Made by a program: the position numbers and the translations under genes | The notes under the pieces: model-generated | Seen by the model: the letters and a program-made list of their open reading frames with translations, nothing else | What the model was told of the DNA's origin: nothing | The model's database searches: none | DNA from: Marispirochaeta sp. | GTDB taxonomy: Bacteria; Spirochaetota; Spirochaetia; JC444; Marispirochaetaceae | Assembly: GCF_963668165.1 (NCBI RefSeq) | Contig: NZ_OY764211.1 | Span: 434,001-498,000 of the forward strand | Reading direction: 5' to 3' | DNA: 64,000 nt | In this document: piece by piece, positions 48,101 to 56,205 of the stretch | Position numbering within the stretch: position 1 is the stretch's first letter | How the letters are laid out: every line of letters starts with the position of its first letter

Positions 48101-48453
48101 CAGTTAGGAAAGACCGTCATTCCATCTTCAACCTCTAAGACTTGCATATGTGTGTAACGCTTGATGAGCTCTGCGAGCATACTTTTGTGATCCGGAGCAA
48201 GGTGCTGCACAAGTACAAAGGCCATTCCCGGGTCGGTTTCAGCGGACATTCCGGAGAAGAAAGCTTCAAAGGCCGCCAATCCCCCGGCCGATGCGCCAAT
48301 GCCTACGATTGGGAATGAGCGGGATGGCGGAGCTGAGGTGTTGCCATGAGAGAGGAACTCTGTTTCCGTCGCTGTACTCTCCTCCAGAGCTGCTTTCTGT
48401 GTATCGGCTGATTGTTCCTCGTTTTCTTGAGGGATAGACGTATTTGATGACAT
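45139..48453 (-). CDS. CheB-CheR-PAS-histidine kinase fusion protein
   Basis: 1104 residues. Order: CheB methylesterase domain (about 45-235) with Ser in VGIGASAGGLAAFE, His in LVQHLAPDHKSM and Asp in LSGTGTDGSIGIR. CheR methyltransferase (about 255-520) with LRRIERRMALL and the SAM site VWSAGCSTGEEAYS. A long coiled coil of repeating NEEL units (about 690-760). A PAS domain. A HisKA_2-type kinase (LREVHHRIKNNISTIGSL) with intact ATPase (INELITNTMKYAF, IQDNGRGLP). There is no receiver domain on the CheB part. It probably links chemoreceptor-type methylation signals to phosphorelay. No membrane segment. Confidence 0.95.
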   Translation of the reverse strand: MSSNTSIPQENEEQSADTQKAALEESTATETEFLSHGNTSAPPSRSFPIVGIGASAGGLAAFEAFFSGMSAETDPGMAFVLVQHLAPDHKSMLAELIKRYTHMQVLEVEDGMTVFPNCAYIIPPGYDMSFIDGKLNLHEPSAPRGHRFPIDFFFRSLAHDQGERAIAVVLSGTGTDGSIGIRAIKGEGGMLMVQSPDSTEFDGMPRSAISTGMADFVLPPAEMADALISYTSRVFGDTSSYTKASTDGKDDSLRTIFKLLQGHSGHDFSHYKPNSILRRIERRMALLQIDGIEKYVEYIHQKNDELDALFRDLLIGVTLFFRDTEAFSALEKTIAQNLFTGKSPGDFIRVWSAGCSTGEEAYSIAILFYEYMDTLNENYNLQVFATDIDGQAISAARSGIYPASIAADMSPERLSKFFTEESVTSEGIPESYRISKRIRDVMIFSEQNIIKDPPFSNIDLISCRNLMIYLNGDLHKKLIPLFHYSLRPGGMLFLGTSESIGESTDLFNTLDRRGKLYQRKDTIGVSHYNSFGSFLPSMFPSSEMTYRKSSPQDKVKNIPLRELAEKAILQKLAPASALVNEQGDIFYLHGRTGMFLEPATGEVGHYNILKMAREGLCHELTLALRKVAKDRVTLRRAGLRVKTNDHFSSVNLSVCPAEDLSGAPSDPPLYLVVLEEGIDDSAEGDMQFERNTELDDGGIAELRQELLAKEQYLQTTNEELETANEELKSSNEEMQSMNEELQSTNEELETSKEELQSVNEELSTVNTELQSKVADLWRAHNDMNNLLSGTGIATIFVDHQLRILRFTPTTSEVINLIGSDIGRPVGHIVSNLDNYDNMIADIQEVLASLTPKEMEVRNSRGDWFTMRILPYRTMDNIIKGAVINFVNITRRRQMEDELKKQLSEKEILLREVHHRIKNNISTIGSLLSLQIQSVTNEEALSVLQDAVGRINSMSALYDKLLIQKDYGEGSVKSYIEGLIDSLRNLFFDKTKHSIDTRITDFYLSSKTLFPLGIIINELITNTMKYAFSGRSDGLISLVLTKKENHVTLSIQDNGRGLPEDFTLEEATGFGLTLVRMLSDQLHGCYTIGNRKDSVGTRSVLEFDM

Positions 48454-48584
48454 TTCTTATCCGAAAATAATTCCTTCATTCAGTTTACTTTAGTCTACAC
48501 TATCCTTCAACATAAAAGCAGAAGGATACACCCCTCAAGATGGGAAATACAGTAAATACCGAATAAATCGCTGGTTTTTCTGCT

Positions 48585-48836
48585 ATGGAAGGCAGGAAGC
48601 GGATATACTTTTATCCGCCGTACAATCTTAATCAAAAAAAGTTTTCCATTCTATTTGAGATTTTAAGAGTCGGAGAGGTTCAACAGAAGTACATGGTAAA
48701 CCGTCTGCTTCTGGAAAAATCCCATGTTTCCAAGGTTGTAAAGAAATTGCAAGCCATGAGACTGGCCAAGATCACGCATCTGCCGAAAGACAAGCTGGGT
48801 GAATCCTGTGGGGTTTATTTTCCGACAAAAAAATGA
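48585..48836 (+). CDS. Small winged-helix DNA-binding protein
   Basis: 83 residues. QQKYMVNRLLLEKSHVSKVV plus KKLQAMRLAKITHLPKD looks like the recognition helix and wing of a MarR/ArsR-like winged helix, without a sensor domain. It starts about 130 bases from the divergent CheB-CheR fusion gene, which it may control. No precise family is recognised. Confidence 0.5.
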   Translation: MEGRKRIYFYPPYNLNQKKFSILFEILRVGEVQQKYMVNRLLLEKSHVSKVVKKLQAMRLAKITHLPKDKLGESCGVYFPTKK

Positions 48837-48858
48837 AAAATGAACTTCAAAGGAAAAG

Positions 48859-49210
48859 ATGCGTTGTAATGGATGTTGTTCAGCTATTCTTAGCCCCCGC
48901 TGTCGCAATTATCATTTTCGCGCATATGCAAGAAAGCGGGGATTGGATAATTGTGAAGATTGCAGTGATTTTCCCAATCATGAAATGATCAACTTACAAA
49001 GGCAAATGCCGCATCGAGCAGAGCTGTTTGAATCTGTCGAATATCGAAAAGACTTTGGTGTTGATCAATGGATCATCAAGATGATCGATGATTACACATG
49101 TTCGAATTGCGGTGTGATTAACTCTCCATATTATGTACTAATGTAAAGAATGCGGGCATGAGCCGGGAAATAAGTATACCGAGAATTCAATTCAGGAGAA
49201 AAAATGGTGA
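48859..49210 (+). CDS. DUF3795-like cysteine-rich protein, with apparent frameshift
   Basis: The main frame (48859..49146, 95 residues) has YARKRGLDNCEDCSDFPNHE, MPHRAELFESVEYRKDFGVD and QWIIKMIDDYTCSNCG, matching the C-terminal part of DUF3795 proteins. It stops after NSPYYVLM, but a -1 shift near 49140 continues as CKECGHEPGNKYTENS to TGA at 49208, completing a second zinc-binding C-x2-C pair. A single-base error or mutation is likely. Function of DUF3795 is unknown. Confidence 0.55.
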
Positions 49211-49262
49211 TTTTCCTCAAAATGGTCTAACTTACAATGTTTAAAGATCATACGAGGCAGAT

Positions 49263-50597
49263 ATGTTAAATTTAATCGGGATAATCAACAAATATACGAT
49301 ACCCATTTCAGTCAGCCTGTCAATGTTGTACTTATTCAGTTCTGCTGTAATAATGAGAACACCGGAAGTAAATATCCAGCATATATTATTTATCGCGGCA
49401 CCTGCGATACTCTTTTCGCTTATCCACTACATTGCCGGCATCGCTGTCGGTATGGTATCGGTACTGATTGTTTTTTTGTGCTGTTTTGAGCAGCAAAAGG
49501 AAACACTGGCTTTATCTATATACGTGCTGTATGGGGCCGCGATCTTATTGAATGCAGGGATGTCTTTTCTCATAGGGATGCTTAAGGATGCTTATCTGCA
49601 TAATAAAAAGGCTCTGCTTGAAGTAGAACAGTCAAAGGCAAAATATCAGAAAGTTGTAGACAATATAAAAGAAGGTATGATTATCGTCGATACGAGTGGA
49701 TTTGTCATTTTTATGAATCGTTCCGCATCGGTCATGCTGAATCTCCCGGTCACTGACCTCGGTTTCAGTTTTCTGGATATCTTTACGACGAGCATACCTT
49801 TTGATGAAAACAGCGGAGTCGATGAAACAGGACTCGGATCAGTCTCAGAATATATTATCGAATACGATCATCCGGAACTTGGGATACGCCAGATAGCTGT
49901 TTCGGAAACCCCCTATATGAGCAGGGAAGGAAATCTATCCGGCAGCCTGAAATTCCTGCTGGATATAACTGATACGAGAGAGAAGAATGTTACCATTGAA
50001 ATTCTCAGAAAACGGAATGAATACCTTTTTGCAGAGATGCATGACAGAATTGGCAATAATCTAAACGCGATAAACTCGTATATCAACCTTTATCTCAGGA
50101 ACAATGATATTTCCAAATCGGAAGGTCTGGATAAGCTTGATGATATCATTCACACTATGGCACTTTTGAATTCCCAGTATTTTATGAACTTTAAACAGCA
50201 GACAGTAAATCTTGCAGCCTGCATGACCAAAATTGTCCACGATCTATCAGAAAAATACTATTACAGCACGGTTAACATTCAATTGGATTTAATAAGAAAG
50301 AATGTTCATATCGATACCGCAGTTCCTTTTGGTATGCTGTTTACCATCATAATCGCCACTATTTTGATGCTGCATAGAGATGAAGAAAACAAACCAATGA
50401 TTAGCATTGATATGGAGATGGTAAATGGCAAATCAAACGTGCAGATTACCGTTGAAAAAAGCGGTTTCTTTATACATCAAGAAAACAGCGAATCCGGTAA
50501 AACTGAGAAAGAGATTGTTTCTGCATTGCTACTACAAATTAATGGAAAAGTTTCAATAGTTCCAGGAGCCGGCAACACAGTAAAGATTGTGTTCTGA
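49263..50597 (+). CDS. Membrane PAS histidine-kinase-like protein, ATPase domain degenerate
   Basis: 444 residues: four or five N-terminal membrane segments (about 12-125), a PAS domain (about 145-250, KVVDNIKEGMIIVDTSGFVI), then a dimerisation helix AEMHDRIGNNLNAINSYINL with a His in the right place. The ATPase domain lacks the N-box Asn (it reads VPFGMLFTIIIATILML where I-N-E-L-I-T-N is usual) and has no D-x-G-x-G (ITVEKSGFFI). It may be a pseudokinase or a partner that only accepts or senses. No paired regulator is intact nearby. Confidence 0.7.
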   Translation: MLNLIGIINKYTIPISVSLSMLYLFSSAVIMRTPEVNIQHILFIAAPAILFSLIHYIAGIAVGMVSVLIVFLCCFEQQKETLALSIYVLYGAAILLNAGMSFLIGMLKDAYLHNKKALLEVEQSKAKYQKVVDNIKEGMIIVDTSGFVIFMNRSASVMLNLPVTDLGFSFLDIFTTSIPFDENSGVDETGLGSVSEYIIEYDHPELGIRQIAVSETPYMSREGNLSGSLKFLLDITDTREKNVTIEILRKRNEYLFAEMHDRIGNNLNAINSYINLYLRNNDISKSEGLDKLDDIIHTMALLNSQYFMNFKQQTVNLAACMTKIVHDLSEKYYYSTVNIQLDLIRKNVHIDTAVPFGMLFTIIIATILMLHRDEENKPMISIDMEMVNGKSNVQITVEKSGFFIHQENSESGKTEKEIVSALLLQINGKVSIVPGAGNTVKIVF

Positions 50598-50630
50598 GTA
50601 TCACTACCAGGCAAACCTAACTATTATTTA

Positions 50631-50646
50631 CGGCCGTGGTATTGCT
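50631..50646 (+). promoter_or_regulatory. Possible sigma54 promoter before the lipoprotein gene
   Basis: CGGCCGTGGTATTGCT: GG and GC are separated by the 10 bases required for -24/-12 elements and TTGC is perfect, but the -24 box (CGGCCGT) is poor. It lies about 100 bases before the lipoprotein start. Confidence 0.35.
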
Positions 50647-50744
50647 GAAATATAGGTTCGGCCATGGTATGGGATTCTACAATGTGAACATATCGAATAC
50701 AGTATTGCTGGGAAATTCCGGAAAAGTGAATTAGAATTATATGC

Positions 50745-51506
50745 ATGAAGAGAGTCATTATGCTTCTTGGAGTACTTTTGCTGGTGTCTGCATGCACAAC
50801 ATCATCTCCGTATAACCGCGGTTCGTTAAGCGATGCCATGGAAAAGGCTAAAGATGATTATCCGGAGGAACGGGAAGTACCCAACGAGCGCGACAGAAGA
50901 TCTCGAAAGGAGAAGGACCAACCCAGCCAGACTCCCATGGACGAAGCGGCAAGTATAGCATCCAACAGCGGAGGAAATATATTCTTAAGCGCCCGTGGCG
51001 GAAACGCTTTTTACAGCTCTCCTTATTTTGATTCCCTGCTTGATGCGGAGATTCTGCTGAGTTTTCGTGAAGGCAGGGCAGAGGCCGGGCTATTCGGCGG
51101 TTTTAAATCGGTAACCGCAAAGAGCGGCAGCTCCATTGAAGAATCTGTTGACGGCGGGGTGATTATTCTGCGGGCAGGAATTGAAGGCCGCTTTTATCCT
51201 TTCCCGGAGTTGAACTTTTTCTCTCCCTATATTCTGGGACAGGCGGGGGGCATCTATATGTACTGGTCATTTAAGAATCCCCTGCAGGCCGGTGCGGATA
51301 CTATTACCTCCGACAGTGTCGGCGGAATGATGCTCGGTGTTGGAGCGGGAGTCAATGTGATTGATACCGACTTTTTCCGTGTCGGCGCTGTATGCATTCC
51401 GGAGACCCATCTGTTTCACAGTGAAACCCAGGAAGGTTTTCAGAACGATGTATTTGATTACTATGGAACCGTACGCTGGGCTGTGGAGGTTGGCTTCTCG
51501 CTATAG
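50745..51506 (+). CDS. Lipoprotein with outer-membrane-barrel-like body
   Basis: 253 residues. Lipobox LLLVSAC gives lipidation at Cys17. A charged linker rich in E, R and K (about 35-65) precedes a Gly-rich region of alternating strands (ILLSFREGRAEAGLFGGFKS, GGMMLGVGAGVNVIDTDFF) that ends in an aromatic-rich WAVEVGFSL, like a small outer-membrane barrel. Function unknown. The ribosome binding site is weak. Confidence 0.65.
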   Translation: MKRVIMLLGVLLLVSACTTSSPYNRGSLSDAMEKAKDDYPEEREVPNERDRRSRKEKDQPSQTPMDEAASIASNSGGNIFLSARGGNAFYSSPYFDSLLDAEILLSFREGRAEAGLFGGFKSVTAKSGSSIEESVDGGVIILRAGIEGRFYPFPELNFFSPYILGQAGGIYMYWSFKNPLQAGADTITSDSVGGMMLGVGAGVNVIDTDFFRVGAVCIPETHLFHSETQEGFQNDVFDYYGTVRWAVEVGFSL

Positions 51507-51632
51507 ATCCGCCTTTTCTCCAGTGTGCACGATAATAACTGCATAACCGTTTTTCTCCAGGACCATTCTTTGAGTCATGGCGATAAGGGCTACGTCTTCG
51601 ACGAGAAGCATGGTTTTTGACTGAATTTTCAT
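51501..51632 (-). pseudogene. Receiver-domain fragment
   Basis: About 43 residues, MKIQSKTMLLVEDVALIAMT and VLEKNGYAVIIVHTGEKA, i.e. strand 1 to strand 2 of a response-regulator receiver domain with one of the acidic pocket residues. It stops where it meets the end of the lipoprotein gene, long before the phosphorylated Asp. A gene remnant left by recombination. Confidence 0.7.
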
Positions 51633-51838
51633 TGATGAAAATAATAAGAAATAATTACAGCATTCACAACTGATCAAATAAAAAATCAAACAGTTTTTTG
51701 GTATGAGTTTTAGTCTCACAAATCACGAGTCTCAATCCTTGTGAAAATCATATCAGCCTCTTGTTTAACAGGATAAATATTTCTGCAAAAAACATAAAAA
51801 AAATTGCGATTAAACATCAACCGTTTTATATTAAGAGT

Positions 51839-53339
51839 ATGCCGACACAAGTATTATGCAGCTGGCTGGGACAGCACGACCTGGACGCTGCTTTTGAAAA
51901 GGAAGAGGCTGGTCTCGGACCGATCGCGACGGCACTGGAATCCGGGCTCTACAAGCGGCTGATTGTACTTTCCAACTACGATGAGGAAAAGTCCCGGCTC
52001 TTTTGTTCCTGGTTAGAAGTAATGTACCCCAAGGTAGTTACCATCCTGTATCCCACGGTGCTGACAAGTCCCACAAACTACGAAGAGATCTACACAGCCT
52101 GCGACTGGATTTTGCAGCAGGAAAAAACCGATGACACAGAACTGACCTTTCATCTGAGCCCCGGAACTCCGGCTATGGCCTCGGTCTGGATACTCCTGGC
52201 AAGCGGCAAGTACCGGGCCAGGCTTATTGAGACTCATAAAGAGGCGGACCTTAAGGAAGTGAAGCTTCCATTTGATATATTTGCCCAATACCGTCCGGAA
52301 AAAGGGCTGGAGAGTCATATTTCCGCCATAGACGACGCTCTGCTGCCGGAAAGCCCCGCCTTTGACACGATAATCCATACCTCCGATGAGATGAAACGCG
52401 CCGTGGCCAAGGCAAAAAGGGCCGCTGTGTTTGATGTTCCTGTGCTCCTTCTGGGTGAATCCGGAACGGGTAAGGAGCTCTTTGCAAAGGCAATCCACCA
52501 CGCGTCGAAACGATCAGCCGGACCTTTTATTGCTGTTAATTGCGGCGCCATTCCTGAATCTTTAGCTGAATCGGCGTTCTTCGGGCATGCAAAAGGAGCC
52601 TTTACCGGTGCGGTGGAGATGCGTCCGGGCTACATAGAGATGGCCGACGGGGGCACACTGTTTCTCGATGAGCTTGGGGAGCTTTCCCGGGACCTGCAGG
52701 TAAAACTGCTGAGGGTACTGAACGATAAAAAGCTGCGCCGTATGGGCGAAAGCCAGGTGCGGGATGTCGACTTTCGGCTGATAAGTGCCACCAACCGTAA
52801 TCTGGCCCTCGAGGCTGCGCGGGGCCAATTTCGTCCGGACCTGTTCCACCGAATCGGCGTTGGAATAATCAAGCTTCCTCCCTTAAGGGAACGGGGACGG
52901 GATTTTCCCATACTTACAGAACACATCCGAAGCAGGCTCAACAAGGAGTTTGCCGCAACCCCCGGGGTGGAAGGAAAAATCTGTAAACATCGGAGCGATG
53001 AGGACTATCAGTCAGCACTTCTGGCCGGGGAACATCCGGGAGTTGATAAACACCCTGACCCGGGCCTTTGTTTTTTCCGGAGGAACCGAGGTCGACGAGA
53101 CGGCCATACGTGATTCCTTACTGGATTTGGGAACAAGCTCGGATGGAGTGCTGGACCGTCCCCTGGGGGACGATTTTTCCATAGAAGAAATAATTTCCCA
53201 GACCGCTGTACATTATCTGGAGCGGGCCATGAAACAGGCCGGAGGAAATAAAACCCGTGCTGCAAAGCTGCTGGGCTTGAACAGTTACCAGACTCTTACC
53301 AACTGGCTGGAGAAGTACGGGGTGGGGGAAGATTTTTAG
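51839..53339 (+). CDS. Sigma54-dependent activator with N-terminal CARF-like sensor (frameshifted)
   Basis: About 499 residues if one base is removed from the C5/G4 run at 52959..52967. Residues 1-175 look like a CARF domain: strand 1 into VLCSWLGQHDLDAA and the loop TFHLSPGTPAMASVWILLAS, the h-S/T-P-G-T-P-x-M motif that binds cyclic oligonucleotides in CRISPR ancillary proteins and is related to RtcR. Then a AAA+ sigma54 domain: Walker A LGESGTGKELFAKA, GAFTGA loop in HAKGAFTGAVEMRPG, Walker B GGTLFLDELGEL. After the shift come ISQHFWPGNIRELINTLTRA and a Fis-type helix-turn-helix, NKTRAAKLLGLNSYQTLTNW. I start at ATG 51839. It converges on the operon at 53520. Confidence 0.8.
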
Positions 53340-53376
53340 TTGAGATGAGGCTTCCTTGATTCTTAGAATCCATGCT

Positions 53377-53415
53377 GTTCCCGGGACTGCTGCTCCTGTC
53401 TGAGTACTTTGCGGG
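53377..53415 (+). repeat. 39-bp direct repeat flanking the membrane operon, left copy
   Basis: Starts GTTCCCGGG, contains CTGCTGCTCCTGTCTG and ends TTGCGGG. It matches 59183..59221 at 35 of 39 positions in the same orientation. The two copies bracket the six-gene operon. Confidence 0.6.
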
Positions 53416-53519
53416 GCTACAATCATTGAGTGATCTTGAGCTGCTGATGGAAGCCAAATAATGAGAACTGAACAAGATCAGCGAGTACCATAAGGCATCA
53501 TAGAAGAGGATTCTACCAC

Positions 53520-54731
53520 CTATCGGCTCTCCATCTGCCGCTTCTCCCGTAACAACTCACTGTACTCTTGCAGCCGCTCCTTCAGTATTCTGCTGTCGCT
53601 TTTCCAGTAGTCCCGGGGGCCGTACTTAAGCCTTCGGTCGAAGTAGTGGTTATGTTTGAACACCCGTGGGTTCAGTATGTTCCGCATCCGGAGTTTGAGC
53701 CCGGCGTCCCGGATGGTGCGCTGCAGGAAGTGTTCGATGCGGAAGCGCTCTCCTTTAGCGAAGTTCTCACGCGCCCGGGTAACGAGCTGCAGCCCTTCGT
53801 CGTTTTTGCCGATTCCCATGAGGGCGATCCCCTCCAGCGCGTCCCAGGTGTTGCGCTTGTTCGGCTTCCGGCTTCGGCAGTAGCGGATGCGCCGGAGGGC
53901 CTCGGGGTATCTGCCCGCTGCCATGTAGTAGAGCCCCAGGCGCCGGTTCAATACAAAGCTCGAGGGGTTCAGCTTAAGCCCCCGGAGGATGGACCTGATA
54001 GCCTGTTTCGACCGGGAGTAGGGGTAGACGAAATAGGGGGAGTGTTCGATGAGGGATCGAAAGACCTGCACAGTTATTATCAGGGTAACAAGGTTGATAA
54101 GAATCCCGAGGCCCCGGAGGGTGTTATACCCGGTATTGAACATAAAAGCCCAGTCGAAGGAGGCGTTGTAGAGGGCGTGGATAAAGGCGGTGGGTATAAA
54201 AGCAAAGACCGCGATCCAGGCCGAGCGGTCGTCCCTGACCTCCAGGTTGGAATAGACCGCCGCCGCCAGAAAGTAGCCTGCCAGGGCGGTGTACATCATA
54301 TGTCCGGGAGTGGTCAGTACGGAACGAATAATCGTGTTTACGGGGCCGTAGGTCAGCCCGTACTTGATGTTTTCAAAGAAGGCGAAACCGGCCCCCACTG
54401 CCGCGCCCTGAAGGATACCGTCCTGGGGTTCCTTGATTGACCTGAACAGGAAGACCATACCGATCAGCATAAAATACTTAGCCGTCTCTTCAGAGAAACC
54501 TACAATAAGGAAGTTGTCCAGGAAGGGGCCGTTCACCAGCCAGCCGAAAAGCCTCCAGTTGATTTCGTAGAAAATAAAGGTGGGAATTATGCTCAGTATG
54601 CCGGCGACAAGCCCGATGTAGACGATCCGGGTGGTGCGCTTGTCTTTTTTATAATAGTCCAGATGGTCCAGATACTTGAGCCAGAGAGCCGAAGAGATGC
54701 AGGTGATGATCACAATCAGCAGAAATTCCAT
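53520..54731 (-). CDS. PrsW-type intramembrane metalloprotease with TPR-like tail
   Basis: 403 residues. About seven membrane helices in the first 225 residues carry the PrsW motifs: GFSEETAKYF (E81, E82), FFENIKYG (E120), and two conserved His in TTPGHMMYTALAGY and AFIHALYNASFDW. These would bind zinc within the membrane. The C-terminal 170 residues resemble tetratricopeptide helices (LKLNPSSFVLNRRLGLYYMA, GRYPEALRRIRYCRSRKP). PrsW proteases cleave membrane-bound regulators to start stress responses. It is the last gene of the sigma54 operon; the target may be a neighbouring membrane protein (inference). Confidence 0.85.
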   Translation of the reverse strand: MEFLLIVIITCISSALWLKYLDHLDYYKKDKRTTRIVYIGLVAGILSIIPTFIFYEINWRLFGWLVNGPFLDNFLIVGFSEETAKYFMLIGMVFLFRSIKEPQDGILQGAAVGAGFAFFENIKYGLTYGPVNTIIRSVLTTPGHMMYTALAGYFLAAAVYSNLEVRDDRSAWIAVFAFIPTAFIHALYNASFDWAFMFNTGYNTLRGLGILINLVTLIITVQVFRSLIEHSPYFVYPYSRSKQAIRSILRGLKLNPSSFVLNRRLGLYYMAAGRYPEALRRIRYCRSRKPNKRNTWDALEGIALMGIGKNDEGLQLVTRARENFAKGERFRIEHFLQRTIRDAGLKLRMRNILNPRVFKHNHYFDRRLKYGPRDYWKSDSRILKERLQEYSELLREKRQMESR

Positions 54732-54764
54732 CGTTTTTACCGACCCATTATAGCCCCTTTTTCT

Positions 54765-55310
54765 TTAGCGTCCATGCTCTTTCTCCCAGAGTTCATCCAT
54801 GTAGGTATCGACGCTCTCCATGATACGGCTGTTGGTCTTGTCCCAGACACGGCGGATGTTCGTGAGGGTCATCAGCTTTATTTCGGCTTCCATGCGGGAT
54901 TCCTCCACCTCCTTCAGTTTCTCCGTCATCAAGAGACCGGCCTTCATGAGGGTTTCAGCAATCTCATTGGTGTGGGACAGGCCCATCTCCTTCATCATCT
55001 TGAGCTGCTCCTTTTCCAGCACCATGATCGCCTTCTGGGCTTCCAGGGCGATAGACTTGGCCTCCACGTCTTTGCGGGCGAGAAGATAGTTGGAATAGGA
55101 GTCCAGGTGGTGGGATATCTCCTGCTGTTTGGCGGCAAATACCGCTCGCATGAGCTGCTTTTTCGAGCGGTGCTTGTCCAGCACGGTAAGGGTCTGGTTG
55201 CTGTTGATGCTGTGCAGCTCCTTGGTGAACTCCGCGCTGTTGGTCAGGTCCTTCGGCGCGTAGCGCTGGATATCCCTGTTTTCGCTTTTTTCGTTACTCC
55301 ATGTACCCAT
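54765..55310 (-). CDS. Helical coiled-coil protein, unknown
   Basis: 181 residues, almost all charged alpha helix (LEAQKAIMVLEKEQLKMMKE, LKEVEESRMEAEIKLMTLT), soluble, no signal peptide. GGAGGAG lies 4 bases before the start, and the ATG overlaps the end of the upstream gene by 17 bases. Family not recognised. Probably a scaffold or partner within the operon's complex. Confidence 0.75.
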   Translation of the reverse strand: MGTWSNEKSENRDIQRYAPKDLTNSAEFTKELHSINSNQTLTVLDKHRSKKQLMRAVFAAKQQEISHHLDSYSNYLLARKDVEAKSIALEAQKAIMVLEKEQLKMMKEMGLSHTNEIAETLMKAGLLMTEKLKEVEESRMEAEIKLMTLTNIRRVWDKTNSRIMESVDTYMDELWEKEHGR

Positions 55311-56205
55311 AATTCTCCTCCGTAAAATGATTCAGTGATTTTGTATGCATCCGTTCAAGACGGTTCAGTAGCGATTCGATCTTTTGTGGTCTCGCGATGC
55401 GAGGCGGGTTCTCAATGATGAGCTGCATGGCGTCGAGGTAGAGTCGAAAGAGATCCGCAGTAAATGTCCGGACAAGGAGCGCTCTGCCCGAGCGGTAGTG
55501 GGCCTGCAAGGAAGCCCGTTCAAACTCCCGCCGTTCCCGGTCCAGGTCCCGGGGGTAAAGTTGCGGCAATGCCGGCTGTCGTGTTCGTCGCAGAAGGGAA
55601 AGACTCCTGCGGAGTTTCATTCTGAACCGGCTCAGCGGAGGTTCAGGCACAGGGTTCCGTTCCCTGAAATCCATATCGTGGTTCAGCATCCGAATAAAAG
55701 CCGGGAACACGGTGCTGCAGCGGAACAGATCTTCTCCGCTTAAGGTGGAAGGTCTCCCACAGCCTGCAGCCCGTAGCAGCTGTACCGAGGCAGCCCCGAC
55801 GGAGGCGCAGCGTGATAGTACTTCCAGTTCGAAGGTCTCAGGTCTAATACCGAACTGTTGCTCGATAAAACGTTTCGCGATTATCCGCTGCAGACGGATT
55901 GCCTTTTCGCTGCGCAGATAGTTCAGGGTATTCGCGCCGGCCGAGAGGTTAACCTTCCACTCCTGCGACGGGGTCCCGGCGGCGCGCACAAAATCGGTAA
56001 ATATCGTCCACCTATGGAGTGTAAACGCCTTACGGAAAAAGCGGATTTTCTGTTTGAAACTGCCGCAGCCTGATTCGGACAGGAGGAACAGAATGCGGGT
56101 CCCTGCCATCAGGTAATGCAGGTTATTCCTTACGACCCGCAGGACCACCGCGCCGCAGAGTTTACAGCGAAGCATGCTTATGGAGAGATTCCTGCAGCTA
56201 TTCAT
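55294..56205 (-). CDS. Unknown basic protein with N-terminal CxxC
   Basis: About 303 residues from the ATG at 56205 (another is at 56175). Near the start MLRCKLCGAVVLRVVRN suggests a half zinc ribbon. The remainder is basic and helical (RRSLSLLRRTRQPALPQLYP, DRERREFERASLQAHYRSGR, TADLFRLYLDAMQLIIENPP). No recognised domain or membrane segment. Overlaps both neighbours, so it is part of one translationally coupled operon. Confidence 0.7.
   Translation of the reverse strand: MNSCRNLSISMLRCKLCGAVVLRVVRNNLHYLMAGTRILFLLSESGCGSFKQKIRFFRKAFTLHRWTIFTDFVRAAGTPSQEWKVNLSAGANTLNYLRSEKAIRLQRIIAKRFIEQQFGIRPETFELEVLSRCASVGAASVQLLRAAGCGRPSTLSGEDLFRCSTVFPAFIRMLNHDMDFRERNPVPEPPLSRFRMKLRRSLSLLRRTRQPALPQLYPRDLDRERREFERASLQAHYRSGRALLVRTFTADLFRLYLDAMQLIIENPPRIARPQKIESLLNRLERMHTKSLNHFTEENYGYME

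Noticed and set aside
51839..53339. Calling the activator RtcR
   Set aside because: No rtcA or rtcB nearby and the CARF region differs; only the domain order is shared.
53568..54440. Plus-strand frame of 290 codons
   Set aside because: Antisense shadow of the PrsW gene; repetitive V/G/P composition.
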